NCBI GenBank assembly: GCA_947304405.1
Contig: CAMZBB010000014.1
Location: forward strand, 1 to 41,326
Direction: 5' to 3'
Length of the DNA stretch: 41,326 nucleotides
Origin: an uncultured Clostridia bacterium
GTDB lineage: Bacteria > Bacillota > Clostridia > Saccharofermentanales > Saccharofermentanaceae
Below the pieces are notes generated by a model, which worked only from the letters and a program-made list of their open reading frames with translations, ran no database searches and was not told the DNA's origin. Position 1 is the stretch's first letter; the number at the start of each line of letters is the position of its first letter. The position numbers and the translations under genes were made by a program. This document shows, one piece after another, positions 24,114-32,141 of this stretch.

Positions 24114-25394
24114 TCAGTCGTAGTAATCAAACTCGAGATCCTCTATCCTGACCGTATCGCCTTCCTTACATCCGGCTTTGCGCAGATCCTCAAACACTCC
24201 CGCAGCTTCAAGAGTTCTCTGGAAGAAGTTTGTAGACTCGGTATCCTCAAAGTTGGTGGAATTAAAGATCTTCTTGATCCATGCACCCGTGACAACGTAA
24301 ACGCCTTCATTGTCGATCACGATATCATACTTCTTCTTGTCTTCCTCAAACTTGTAAGTCTTTTCGTCGGATCTTACCTCATCATGAAGAACCGTGGGAG
24401 GAAGCTTTGATACCATCTCGGTTATCTTGTCTGAAAGCTCCTTCAAACCGATACGGCCCGCGGCGGAAATGACAAACACGTTTTCATAACCGAGTTTTTT
24501 GACAGCTTCGACGAATTTTTCAACAGTCTCCGGGGAAGCGGCATCACACTTGTTCGCAACTACGATCTGGGGCCTTGATGCGAGCACGCTGTTAAATTCC
24601 TTAAGTTCCTTGTTGATCGCAATGAAATCGCTTACCGCATCTCTTCCTTCGCTTTCCGAAACGTCAACGACATGGACAAGAAGTCTGGTGCGCTCGATGT
24701 GTCTTAAAAAGTCATGCCCAAGGCCTGCACCCTGATGCGCATCCTCGATGATGCCCGGGATATCTGCAATGACATAGGAGAAGTCATCTGCGGAAACAAC
24801 TCCCAAGACCGGTTCGAGAGTAGTAAACGGATAATCTGCTATCTTCGGCTTGGCTCTCGTCAGTACGGAAAGGAGCGTTGACTTGCCCGCGTTCGGGAAA
24901 CCGACAAGACCGCAATCCGCGATCAGCTTGAGCTCAACCGAAAGGTTGAGTTCTTCACCCGGAGTTCCCGGCGTGGCAAACTGAGGTGCCTGACGTACGG
25001 AATTGGCGTAGTGCATGTTTCCGAGGCCGCCCTTGCCGCCGTGAGCGACAAGCACTTTCTGTCCGTCTTCGGTAAAGTCGGCTATCAGCTCTCCCGTATC
25101 TGCATTTCTGATTACCGTGCCGACGGGTACGCCTATCTCAAGGTCTTCTCCGCATCTGCCGTACATCTTGCGGTTGCCGCCTTTGACGCCGTTCTCCGCA
25201 ACGAACTTATGCTTGAAACGGAAGTTCTGAAGGCTGGTCAGATTCTTGGCCGCAACAAAAACAACATTACCGCCGTCACCGCCGTCACCGCCGTCCGGTC
25301 CGCCGTTGGTGATGTATTTCTCCGTGTGAAAGCTCAGGGCGCCGGCACCGCCGTCTCCTGCCTTAACGTATATTTTCGCGTGATCGATAAACAT
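24114..25394 (-). CDS. obgE: Obg-family GTPase
   Basis: 426 residues: the Gly-rich Obg fold (1-157, GGDGGDGGNVVF), the G domain with GFPNAGKS (165-172), DIPGI, NKCD and SAA motifs, and a C-terminal OCT domain (about 345-426). Obg binds the 50S subunit and (p)ppGpp and is essential for ribosome assembly. ATG 25394 (MFIDHAKIYV) is the family start, with AAGG eight bases upstream; the frame extends 11 codons further but without support. A strong hairpin and T-run lie directly before the SD, so obg is downstream of a terminator-like element after rpmA. The order rplU-prp-rpmA-obg is conserved in Firmicutes. Confidence 0.96.
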   Translation of the reverse strand: MFIDHAKIYVKAGDGGAGALSFHTEKYITNGGPDGGDGGDGGNVVFVAAKNLTSLQNFRFKHKFVAENGVKGGNRKMYGRCGEDLEIGVPVGTVIRNADTGELIADFTEDGQKVLVAHGGKGGLGNMHYANSVRQAPQFATPGTPGEELNLSVELKLIADCGLVGFPNAGKSTLLSVLTRAKPKIADYPFTTLEPVLGVVSADDFSYVIADIPGIIEDAHQGAGLGHDFLRHIERTRLLVHVVDVSESEGRDAVSDFIAINKELKEFNSVLASRPQIVVANKCDAASPETVEKFVEAVKKLGYENVFVISAAGRIGLKELSDKITEMVSKLPPTVLHDEVRSDEKTYKFEEDKKKYDIVIDNEGVYVVTGAWIKKIFNSTNFEDTESTNFFQRTLEAAGVFEDLRKAGCKEGDTVRIEDLEFDYYD

Positions 25395-25406
25395 CTCTGA
25401 TACCTT

Positions 25407-25445
25407 AAAAAAGAGAGCAGCCGTCAAAAAATGACAGACTGCTCT
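25407..25445 (-). terminator. Terminator-like hairpin between rpmA and obg
   Basis: On the minus strand AGAGCAG and CTGCTCT (25439-25445 and 25414-25420) form a 7-bp stem, with an inner GTCA/TGAC helix, followed by CTTTTTT (25407-25412). The obg SD (25403-25406) starts directly after the T-run. It can act as a terminator or as an attenuator that sets the share of ribosomal operon transcripts reaching obg. Confidence 0.75.
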
Positions 25446-25476
25446 TCGTAAACCGCTTAAGAATCCTTAGCTTAGA

Positions 25477-25758
25477 TCAAGCTACGGGATAAACGCTTAC
25501 CTGCTTCTTGTCCTTGCCCATACGCTCATACTTGACGGTGCCGTCGATAAGAGCGAAAAGGGTGTCGTCAGAACCGATGCCGACGTTTGTGCCGGGATGG
25601 ATCTTTGTTCCACGCTGTCTGACAAGAATATTACCGGCTAAAACGGTCTGTCCGTCGCCTTTCTTCGCACCTAATCTCTTGGACTGGGATTCACGGCCGT
25701 TCTTGGTGGAACCCATTCCCTTCTTATGAGCGAAGAGCTGTAAATTAAACTTAATCAT
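25477..25758 (-). CDS. rpmA: Ribosomal protein bL27 with cleavable N-terminus
   Basis: 93 residues. The N-terminus [14 protein letters not shown] is the Firmicute type: the first residues, ending in LQLFA, are removed by the protease Prp so that the basic N-terminal arm can reach the peptidyl transferase centre. The rest ([38 protein letters not shown]) is standard L27. Its SD GGAGGTG lies in the end of prp, two bases separate the genes, and prp itself encodes the processing enzyme. Confidence 0.97.
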   Translation of the reverse strand: MIKFNLQLFAHKKGMGSTKNGRESQSKRLGAKKGDGQTVLAGNILVRQRGTKIHPGTNVGIGSDDTLFALIDGTVKYERMGKDKKQVSVYPVA

Positions 25759-25760
25759 AA

Positions 25761-26132
25761 TTACACCTCCGGTGTTCTCGAATGAATGATCTCTACGTAC
25801 CTTTTCTTACTATCGTTATAATCTCTCGCTATCCCGATAAGTCCTAATTCGCAGGTTCTCATAATCACCTGAGCCCTGTCTTTGGTCTCATCGTCTCCCT
25901 GTTCGGGAACCGTTATCCTCAGGTTTACATCTTCAGTGCCTTCATTGCTGATCCTGAAAAACGATTCGCTGTCGTAACCGCAAATGTCTTCCAAAGCACT
26001 CGCTGCAGTAAAAAGAAGTGTGGAAACTCCGCTGCAGATGATGTCCTGTCCGGGATCGGCATATCCTGCATGTCCGTTTGCGTATATCGCGCGGATAAGG
26101 CTGCCTTCCCTGTTGACGATAACGGAAATCAT
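25761..26132 (-). CDS. prp: Ribosomal-processing cysteine protease Prp
   Basis: 123 residues, YsxB/Prp family. The catalytic pair is visible as His21 in [11 protein letters not shown] and Cys33 in IICSGVS, at the family's usual spacing. Prp cuts the N-terminal extension of L27, encoded by the next gene. It starts six bases after the rplU stop; no good SD is seen, so expression probably depends on coupling to rplU translation. The C-terminal half (residues 55-80) is acidic, common for this family. Confidence 0.94.
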   Translation of the reverse strand: MISVIVNREGSLIRAIYANGHAGYADPGQDIICSGVSTLLFTAASALEDICGYDSESFFRISNEGTEDVNLRITVPEQGDDETKDRAQVIMRTCELGLIGIARDYNDSKKRYVEIIHSRTPEV

Positions 26133-26138
26133 AAATGA

Positions 26139-26441
26139 TTACGCGTTGATAGCCTTGATAAGTACACGTGTGTAAGGCTGTCTGTGGCCATTCTTTCTTC
26201 TGTAGCCCTTCTTAGCCTTGTACTTAGAGACGATAACCTTCTTGTTCTTGCCCTGCTTTACGATCTCACCGGTTACTGTAGCCTTTACATCACCAGCTAC
26301 GATACCGTTGTCATCAGCAACTGCAAGTACATCCTCGAAAGTAACCTGGCTGCCAGCCTCACCTTCAAGCTTCTCGACGAAGATCTCATCGTCAACAGAA
26401 ACCTTGTACTGCTTGCCGCCTGTCTTGATAACTGCGTACAT
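26139..26441 (-). CDS. rplU: Ribosomal protein bL21
   Basis: 100 residues, complete: [14 protein letters not shown] at the start and [19 protein letters not shown] at the end are the L21 signatures. L21 binds 23S rRNA domains in the large subunit. AGGAGG lies seven bases before the ATG. First gene of rplU-prp-rpmA, preceded by a structured leader and a strong promoter. Confidence 0.98.
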   Translation of the reverse strand: MYAVIKTGGKQYKVSVDDEIFVEKLEGEAGSQVTFEDVLAVADDNGIVAGDVKATVTGEIVKQGKNKKVIVSKYKAKKGYRRKNGHRQPYTRVLIKAINA

Positions 26442-26451
26442 ATTCGTTCCT

Positions 26452-26553
26452 CCTGTTCTTCCAGTCTCGCTGCTTAAACCGAGGCAACGCCCGAATTTAT
26501 TGGCTTTGAGCCTAATTCAAAGCGTGTTTAAAGAGCCCGTTGCATGCGGTCAC
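26452..26553 (-). promoter_or_regulatory. L21-type ribosomal leader RNA upstream of rplU
   Basis: The ~100-nt leader of rplU on the minus strand is highly structured. A GCGG/CCGC hairpin closed by GTGA opens the RNA (26545-26556). GCTTTGA and TCAAAGC form a 7-bp stem with 7-nt loop (26503-26509 with 26517-26523). GCAACG and CGTTGC pair across it (26484-26489 with 26538-26543). Position and architecture fit the Firmicute L21 leader family, which is thought to bind L21 for feedback; I recognise it by context and helices, not by a model search. Confidence 0.65.
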
Positions 26554-26559
26554 CCGCGT

Positions 26560-26589
26560 ATAATACCACCAGAGGAGCCTGAAAGTCAA
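26560..26589 (-). promoter_or_regulatory. Promoter of rplU-prp-rpmA
   Basis: On the minus strand TTGACT (26584-26589) and TATTAT (26560-26565), 18 bp apart, with TGG before the -10 giving an extended -10 form. It lies 12 bases past the stop of the upstream membrane-protein gene, which has no convincing terminator. Confidence 0.7.
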
Positions 26590-26601
26590 TAAAAAATTGC
26601 G

Positions 26602-28164
26602 TCAGAGCGCTATATAAACGAGAATTCCCATGAGCATTCCGAAGACAACGCCGGTCGCTTCGAAAAAGTCCGAGAACCGCTTTATGGTCACCGCTGATAC
26701 AAAAGGCACTATCCCGCACGCCAAAGCCATTGATGCATAGCACATCTCGGACCCGGAACCGCGCATGATCGAAATGACCAGAAGCGCCCCTGCAGGTATT
26801 ATCGTCTCAATGAAATAGATCGGATTTCCAAAATATGACGCCGGGCCCTCGCCGACAAACCTGGATTTTCTGTCTGATCTTGCAAGCGCCAGCGCGGAAA
26901 GGCTCGAGACTATGAATACGATAAGAGCCGCCGCAAGCTTTGTGCTATCCTGCTCAATTGCCGTGATGTCAGTAAATACAAGTATCACTCCGGCAACAAG
27001 CGCGATCTCGCAAAGTCCCATCATCATCGGCACGAAGACCTCTCCGGCCTGAAGTTTTTCGCGTTTATACTCCTTCTTCTTCGACAGAAGGAACGGCAGC
27101 CGCATAAGCGCCATCAGGGCTGTCAGAGCGGCAGGCGTCATAACCACTGCGTATCTTGCATACCCGGAAACCTCCTGAACGTACGTCATGACGGATATCG
27201 TCAGACCTATCCAGGCCGACAGTCCGAAAAAGAGAATGGCTCCAAGACTGTCCCTTCCTTTAAGTTCCTTCGAACCCTTATCGGAATCCCTGACGGGTAT
27301 GGCGAAAACGAAGAGCGAAAAGAATCCCAATGCGGCAAATGCAGCAAACAAAACAGAGATAAACCACGCTTTGACTCTGAAAGATGAATATCCGTTATCG
27401 AAAGTGATACCCAGGAAACTCGCCATCTCATTTTCGAATGCCGGGGAATAACGGATCACGTGAGATCCCAGCTTCAAAGGAGAAACGGAAAGGTATCTGT
27501 TCTGATCAGGCGTAATGTATATCTTTTTCTTGAAGATGGTGCCGTATGTGGCAGGAACGCCGTAAAGAGTATCTGCGCCTGAAAGCTTCTCGTAGAGCAT
27601 GAAGGCGCCGCCTTCTTTTGCAGTGCTCTCCATATCTCCCGCATAACTGAAGATCGCGACCGGCACATTCGGAAAATTCCGGCTGTAACCTTCAAGCGCC
27701 GCATTCCCGGGATATTCGGGATTAATAAGGCAGAAGCCGGCAACACTGCCGTCACTTGCCTTGCTTATGTCATCCATGACCTTGAAAGCATCTTTTCCGA
27801 AAGATGCAATCACCACCTGCCGTCCCTTGTACTGCTCAGGTATCGAATAACCTTTGGCCGAAGACGAGATGTCATCCGGATCAGGTTCAATGACATCCAT
27901 GTCAAACCCGGAAGCCGCAAGGGTGTTGCGCATGGAGACATGCGGGAAGAAACGCTTTTCGCAGTAGAACAGAACGATCTTGCCGTTCCTGCCCGTCCGC
28001 GTGAAAGACAGATAGAATAATCCGATCAAAGAAAGGCTCAGGATAAGTGAGAGCACTGCGGCTGCCCAAGCTTTGGAAGAGATCTTCCTGGTCCTTGTCT
28101 TTCTGATCAGTTCAGGCGCCTGTCCAGTGTATTCTTCCTGCGGAGTTAAGGACTTTTTCTTCAT
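26602..28164 (-). CDS. Polytopic membrane protein of unknown function, possible alpha/beta-hydrolase-like ectodomain
   Basis: 520 residues; I do not recognise the family. A basic cytoplasmic N-terminus precedes a transmembrane helix (about 33-54), then a ~200-residue extracytoplasmic region (60-260), then seven or so hydrophobic segments to the C-terminus (265-290, 307-328, 338-358, 375-398, 410-428, 450-466, 475-518). The ectodomain alternates strands and helices like an alpha/beta hydrolase: VVIASFGKDAF (117-127) resembles the nucleophile elbow with Ser121, VAIFSYAGD (169-177) would give Asp177, and GSH (233-235) His235. The first Gly of the elbow is missing, so activity is doubtful. It starts seven bases after murC, suggesting a cell-envelope job (inference). 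Confidence 0.7.
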   Translation of the reverse strand: MKKKSLTPQEEYTGQAPELIRKTRTRKISSKAWAAAVLSLILSLSLIGLFYLSFTRTGRNGKIVLFYCEKRFFPHVSMRNTLAASGFDMDVIEPDPDDISSSAKGYSIPEQYKGRQVVIASFGKDAFKVMDDISKASDGSVAGFCLINPEYPGNAALEGYSRNFPNVPVAIFSYAGDMESTAKEGGAFMLYEKLSGADTLYGVPATYGTIFKKKIYITPDQNRYLSVSPLKLGSHVIRYSPAFENEMASFLGITFDNGYSSFRVKAWFISVLFAAFAALGFFSLFVFAIPVRDSDKGSKELKGRDSLGAILFFGLSAWIGLTISVMTYVQEVSGYARYAVVMTPAALTALMALMRLPFLLSKKKEYKREKLQAGEVFVPMMMGLCEIALVAGVILVFTDITAIEQDSTKLAAALIVFIVSSLSALALARSDRKSRFVGEGPASYFGNPIYFIETIIPAGALLVISIMRGSGSEMCYASMALACGIVPFVSAVTIKRFSDFFEATGVVFGMLMGILVYIAL

Positions 28165-28171
28165 AGAAACA

Positions 28172-29632
28172 TTAACCCTTCGGGCACAGGGTATCTCCGA
28201 GCGTTCGAATATCTTCGGGTCCGAGGATAAGAATGATATCTCCGGGTTCTATGAGCTCGTCGATCCTGGCTTTGAGGTCTTCTCTGTCCTCATAGAACTC
28301 GGCATCGCCGCCGCGCCTGTTTATCTCGTCACAGATATCTTTACTGGAAATGCCCAAAGTATCTGTCTCGCGGTCTGAGAATATCTCGGCGAAAAGGACT
28401 TTTCTGCAAGGCAGAAGGCTGGTTACATAGTCCTCGAAAAGAAGTTTTGTCCTGTTATACGTCAAAGGCTGGAAAACCACGAGAATGTTGTTATGAGGCA
28501 TGTTGGACGCTGCCTCTATCGTTGCTCTTGCAGCTGTCGGATGATGCGCATAGTCGACAACGACGTCGCATCCCTTATACTGTCCCTTCACCGTATATCT
28601 GCCGTCCGCACCTTCGAAACCGTTCAGCGCTGATATTATGTCATCCGGCGAAGCACCGTTGAGATAAGCGGCAGCTGCCGCATTGAGGGCATTGTCAATA
28701 TTATGGCTTCCCGGTATGAGCAGCTTTGCGCGTCCGAACGACTCGCCGTTATGGACGATGTCGAACTGCGGATGACCTTCAATAAAAGATATGTCTTTTG
28801 CTATGAAATCAGCTTTCTTTCCCGTCGCTTCGCAGATCTGTTCATCCCTTGCACATGTGACGACCCGGGGAAAACTCCTGCCTGATCCTGCGAACGCAGT
28901 CCTTGCCTCTTCAATAGACTTTGCGATGTTAGCATCGTGACCTGAGACGACCACGTAACCGTTATCGCTCGTAAGCCCCATGAACTTCGCAAAAACATCG
29001 ATCACGTCTTCTATTGTCGGATAGCAGTCAACATGGTCATGATCGATATTCGTGATCACCGCGGTCGTAGATGAGAAGTTAAGGAAAGACCTGTTGAATT
29101 CGCACGCTTCGGAAACAAGCACCTCACGGTCTTTTGACCCCGTTCTCACCGTGCCTCCGAATATTCCGAGATCGGCTCCGAGATGTACCGTAGGATCGGC
29201 TCCGGCTTCGATCATCATGAGTGAGATCATTGAAGTCGTAGTCGTCTTGCCGTGGGTACCGGAAATATTAATGACTCTCTTATACGTCCTCGTAAAAGCA
29301 CCAAGGAACTCGGCTCTGTCCAATATCTGAAGACCGAGTTCCCCCGCCCTTTTCACCTCTTCGTTATGCGGAAGTATCGCAGCGGTCTTAACCAGAAAAT
29401 CAGGTTTGAAATCATCGATGTTCGAAGCAACCTGGGTGCCGTAGATCTTTATTCCCTGACTCTCAAGGATCTCTGTTCTCTCTCCCGGATGATTGTCTGA
29501 GCCTCCGACGGTGAAGCCTGCGGCTTTAGCAAGCCTTGCGAGGCCGTTCATCGAAATACCGCCTATTCCTATGAAATAGATCTTCGCATCCTTTTTGAGA
29601 TCATCTAACGTGAATTTCTTGTTATCCAGCAT
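28172..29632 (-). CDS. murC: UDP-N-acetylmuramate--L-alanine ligase
   Basis: 486 residues, Mur ligase family. N-terminal UDP-binding domain with FIGIGGISMNGLA (20-32), ATP loop ISGTHGKTTTTSM (123-135), central motifs EACEFNRSFL and TNIDHDHVDCY, and DYAHHPTA in the C-terminal domain. It adds L-Ala to UDP-MurNAc, the first peptide step of peptidoglycan precursors, in the cytoplasm. It starts with its own promoter and is followed by the unknown membrane protein. The other mur genes are not in this window. Confidence 0.97.
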   Translation of the reverse strand: MLDNKKFTLDDLKKDAKIYFIGIGGISMNGLARLAKAAGFTVGGSDNHPGERTEILESQGIKIYGTQVASNIDDFKPDFLVKTAAILPHNEEVKRAGELGLQILDRAEFLGAFTRTYKRVINISGTHGKTTTTSMISLMMIEAGADPTVHLGADLGIFGGTVRTGSKDREVLVSEACEFNRSFLNFSSTTAVITNIDHDHVDCYPTIEDVIDVFAKFMGLTSDNGYVVVSGHDANIAKSIEEARTAFAGSGRSFPRVVTCARDEQICEATGKKADFIAKDISFIEGHPQFDIVHNGESFGRAKLLIPGSHNIDNALNAAAAAYLNGASPDDIISALNGFEGADGRYTVKGQYKGCDVVVDYAHHPTAARATIEAASNMPHNNILVVFQPLTYNRTKLLFEDYVTSLLPCRKVLFAEIFSDRETDTLGISSKDICDEINRRGGDAEFYEDREDLKARIDELIEPGDIILILGPEDIRTLGDTLCPKG

Positions 29633-29667
29633 TTCAAATCACTTTCCCGATAAATATTTAGAACGAC

Positions 29668-29697
29668 ATTATACTTCAATTCAGTCTCTCATCGCAA
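29668..29697 (-). promoter_or_regulatory. Promoter of murC
   Basis: On the minus strand TTGCGA (29692-29697) and a consensus TATAAT (29668-29673), 18 bp apart. The -35 lies within the end of the ybaK-like gene, so both genes are packed without a terminator. Confidence 0.65.
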
Positions 29698-30166
29698 AGT
29701 CACCGACCGTTGCCTCGGTAAAACTGATAAGATCTGACGGCTTTAACGTTATCTGAAGTCCTCTTTGTCCTCCGCTTACGCTGACGCTGTCGACAAGCTC
29801 TATCATCTCATCGATGAAGGTCCTGAATTTCTTTTTCATGCCTATCGGTGAGCATCCTCCCCTTATGTAGCCGGTTACGGAAAGAAGATCTTTCACATGG
29901 ATCATCTCGACTCTTTTCTCTCCGGCGAGTCTGGCAGCTTTCTTAAGATCGACTTCATCATCTACGGAAAGGCAATATACCAGATACTCCTTTTTGTCCG
30001 TCACCGCGACAAGTGTCTTGAACACTTCCTCATAGGGAACCCCCAGAAATTCCGCGACATGGTGACCGTCAAGGTCATTCTCGTCAAACTCATATTCTTT
30101 GCACTCATAATCGATGCCGGCACTGTCCAGCATCCTCATGGCGTTTGTCTTCTTAATCGGCGGCAT
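29681..30166 (-). CDS. ybaK: YbaK/EbsC-type aminoacyl-tRNA deacylase
   Basis: 161 residues. The family pattern is clear: TNAMRMLDSAGIDYECKEYE at the start, EVFKTLVA with conserved Lys50, LKKAARLAGEKRVEMI, GYIRGGCSPIG and SGGQRGLQITL. YbaK proteins hydrolyse mischarged Cys-tRNA(Pro), protecting translation fidelity. ATG 30166 is chosen (MPPIKKTNAM); the open frame extends 83 codons upstream, but that part has no homology and crosses the promoter region. The gene diverges from the VOC protein gene, with overlapping -10 elements. Confidence 0.92.
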   Translation of the reverse strand: MPPIKKTNAMRMLDSAGIDYECKEYEFDENDLDGHHVAEFLGVPYEEVFKTLVAVTDKKEYLVYCLSVDDEVDLKKAARLAGEKRVEMIHVKDLLSVTGYIRGGCSPIGMKKKFRTFIDEMIELVDSVSVSGGQRGLQITLKPSDLISFTEATVGDFAMRD

Positions 30167-30204
30167 AAATAGGATAACCTCTGATACATAAAAACTTCGT
30201 CTGA

Positions 30205-30234
30205 TATAATAAGTCAAAATCATTGTTTTGGAAA
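30205..30234. promoter_or_regulatory. Overlapping divergent promoters of ybaK and the VOC gene
   Basis: On the plus strand TGATATAAT (TG-n-TATAAT, -10 at 30205-30210) would serve the VOC gene, starting near 30217. On the minus strand TTTCCA (30229-30234) and TATTAT (30206-30211), 17 bp apart, would serve ybaK, starting near 30199. The two -10 boxes share five positions, so polymerase can occupy only one at a time. Confidence 0.5.
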
Positions 30235-30254
30235 CATCAGGAGGCTTTATCCCA

Positions 30255-31112
30255 ATGCTCGAAAAGGAATACCCGGCGCACGACATGAACACGGTCTTTG
30301 ACCTTATGCAGTCAACGATAGACGCAGGCGGTACGGACGAGAAAGCGCAAGATGAGCTTTTGTTCCTCAACCACCTTTTCGCGGCGCTCCCTGCCGAAGC
30401 CGTCGAATACGGCATGATGTTCCTTCACGGCGAAAGAGATCTGCCCGATTCCGTAAAAGAGATAATCCCTTTATTCATACGATTGGTCAACCTCGCCGAA
30501 TACTGTGAGACAGTTGATAAATTGAGAGTGATCCCTTCCCGGATGACGACCGAGGAAGTCCTCGCAAGAAAAGACATGATGGATTCTCTTGATGAGCACG
30601 AGAAATCCTTCTGCAAGCCCCTTCTCGGATATCAGATCAACAACAAAAAAGTTGAAGAAAAAGCCGAGGCCGGCAAAGAAGATTCTGAGGAAAGCACGGA
30701 CGGAGGCAGGCTTCTTCTGATGAACAGCCAGGCAGCTGTTTTTGTCTGCCCCGACCCTTACAAGACATCCATCTTTTACGAGACAAAACTCGGATTCAAG
30801 GCCGCTCATCTTGATGACGAGACAATGCCGCACATCAGGCTCACGCGTGACAATATCGCAATAGTACTCGTAAAGGGCAGCGGCGACATCGCAAGGCCTC
30901 TGCTCAAATTCGGGATCAAATACGATATGTACATTTATTGTTCTGAACCTTACCTGCTCCAAAACGAGCTTTCATCCTTGGACGTAAAGATCACGGAACC
31001 TTTAGCCGACGCTCAGGAAGCAAAACAGATGAACGTCAACAGACAATTTGTTTTCGAGGATTGCGACGGAAGACACATATGCGTGTCGCAGTATCTTGAG
31101 TCTTACACTTGA
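30255..31112 (+). CDS. Two-part protein with C-terminal VOC (glyoxalase-like) domain
   Basis: 285 residues. The N-terminal ~130 residues are helical and I do not recognise them. A charged linker (about 130-152, many Glu and Lys) joins a VOC/bleomycin-resistance-like fold at about 157-283: AAVFVCPDPYKTSIFYETKLGFK at the start and FEDCDGRHICVSQYL at the end are the typical strand-helix-strand pieces. VOC domains bind a metal and small molecules; no canonical His/Glu metal set can be assigned from one copy. ATG 30255 has AGGAGG ten bases upstream; a TTG-started frame nine codons earlier overlaps the SD. Its end overlaps the convergent DUF951 gene by ten bases. Confidence 0.75.
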   Translation: MLEKEYPAHDMNTVFDLMQSTIDAGGTDEKAQDELLFLNHLFAALPAEAVEYGMMFLHGERDLPDSVKEIIPLFIRLVNLAEYCETVDKLRVIPSRMTTEEVLARKDMMDSLDEHEKSFCKPLLGYQINNKKVEEKAEAGKEDSEESTDGGRLLLMNSQAAVFVCPDPYKTSIFYETKLGFKAAHLDDETMPHIRLTRDNIAIVLVKGSGDIARPLLKFGIKYDMYIYCSEPYLLQNELSSLDVKITEPLADAQEAKQMNVNRQFVFEDCDGRHICVSQYLESYT

Positions 31113-31312
31113 TCGGAAGGCCTGACCGAGACTGTCGCTTTCTCAAGCGTTTCACGTCCCATCGACATGACGCGTCCGCATCCGCAGCATTTCAGCCTGA
31201 TATCGGAACCGGTTCCCATTACCTGCCAGTCTGTATTTCCGCACGGATGCTTTTTCTTGAAAGTGACTATCTCGCCTTCCTTGTACTGGTATCTGTAGAA
31301 CTTACCCGGCAT
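31103..31312 (-). CDS. DUF951 domain protein
   Basis: 69 residues. The family pattern is complete: FKKKHPCGNTDWQVMGTGSDIRLKCCGCGRVMSMGRE. HPCG (22-25) and the CCGC cluster (42-45) suggest a small zinc or RNA-binding protein; no function is known to me. Its ATG overlaps the prmC end by 11 bases in another frame, with GGGGGA six bases upstream. Last gene of DUF1385-prmC-DUF951. Confidence 0.88.
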   Translation of the reverse strand: MPGKFYRYQYKEGEIVTFKKKHPCGNTDWQVMGTGSDIRLKCCGCGRVMSMGRETLEKATVSVRPSDQV

Positions 31313-32141
31313 TCTTTATCCCCCATGTGACGCGTTCGTTGTTTCCGTAATCCTTAACTGTTCCGATCTTTTCAAACCCTGCAGAAGCAAAGATCTTTCT
31401 TACGCTTTTTCCCTGCAAATACCCGTGTTCGACAAACAAAGCGCCTCCGGGAACGAGTGAATCAAATGCCTTTTTTGAAATGCTCTCATAGAGATCCAAT
31501 CCGTCCGGTCCTCCCCTTAACGCAAGATCAGGCTCATAGTCACTGACCGTCTTATCCAGCTCTTTCATCTCCTCATCCGTGATATATGGAGGATTGCTCA
31601 CGATAAACGAGAAACTTCCGGGAAGATCATCTCTTGCAATGTCATTTCTTAATACTTCAAGACCGCCTTTAGAAAGGTCTTTCATGTTACACGATGCGAC
31701 CTCAAGCGCAGTATCGCTGATGTCCGTAAGAATGCCCTGTACTTCAAATCCGTGCCGGGCGAGCTCATTTGCAAGCGATATCCCGACACAGCCGGTTCCG
31801 GTGCAGATATCTGCAAAACGCACATTCTTAGGGACATCAGAAACAGGAATATCCAATACATCTCCGGTCGCAAGTTCATGACAGCCGCAAAACCTCAATG
31901 CGCACTCAACAAGAAGCTCCGTATCCGCGCGCGGGATAAGCACGCCTGAAATGACCTTATAGTCTTCGCGCCAAAAATGCCTGTGGCCCAGGATATAAGC
32001 AAGAGGCTCGCCTTTTGCACGCCTTTCGGCAGCAAGAGACAGAGCCTCGCCTTCAAGTTCTTCACAAAGGATCCGCGCATCGAGCACGGCTTCATCGTCA
32101 CCGGAATCGGTAAGGAGCTTTAAGATCTCACCAGACGTCAT
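31302..32141 (-). CDS. prmC: Release factor glutamine methyltransferase PrmC
   Basis: 279 residues. An N-terminal helical domain precedes the SAM-binding motif DICTGTGCVGISLA (111-124) and catalytic NPPY (183-186), the PrmC/HemK signature. It methylates the GGQ glutamine of peptide release factors. Its ATG overlaps the DUF1385 stop by 14 bases in another frame. In many Firmicutes prfA is adjacent to prmC; here it is absent and DUF951 follows. Confidence 0.95.
   Translation of the reverse strand: MTSGEILKLLTDSGDDEAVLDARILCEELEGEALSLAAERRAKGEPLAYILGHRHFWREDYKVISGVLIPRADTELLVECALRFCGCHELATGDVLDIPVSDVPKNVRFADICTGTGCVGISLANELARHGFEVQGILTDISDTALEVASCNMKDLSKGGLEVLRNDIARDDLPGSFSFIVSNPPYITDEEMKELDKTVSDYEPDLALRGGPDGLDLYESISKKAFDSLVPGGALFVEHGYLQGKSVRKIFASAGFEKIGTVKDYGNNERVTWGIKNAG

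Noticed and set aside
26590..26615. Possible terminator after the MurC-linked membrane protein
   Set aside because: A T-run follows the stop codon, but the stem before it is only three pairs, so termination there is not supported.
30167..30415. 83-codon upstream extension of the ybaK-like frame
   Set aside because: It crosses the divergent promoter region and the VOC gene start, has no homology to the family, and ATG 30166 begins exactly where YbaK proteins begin.
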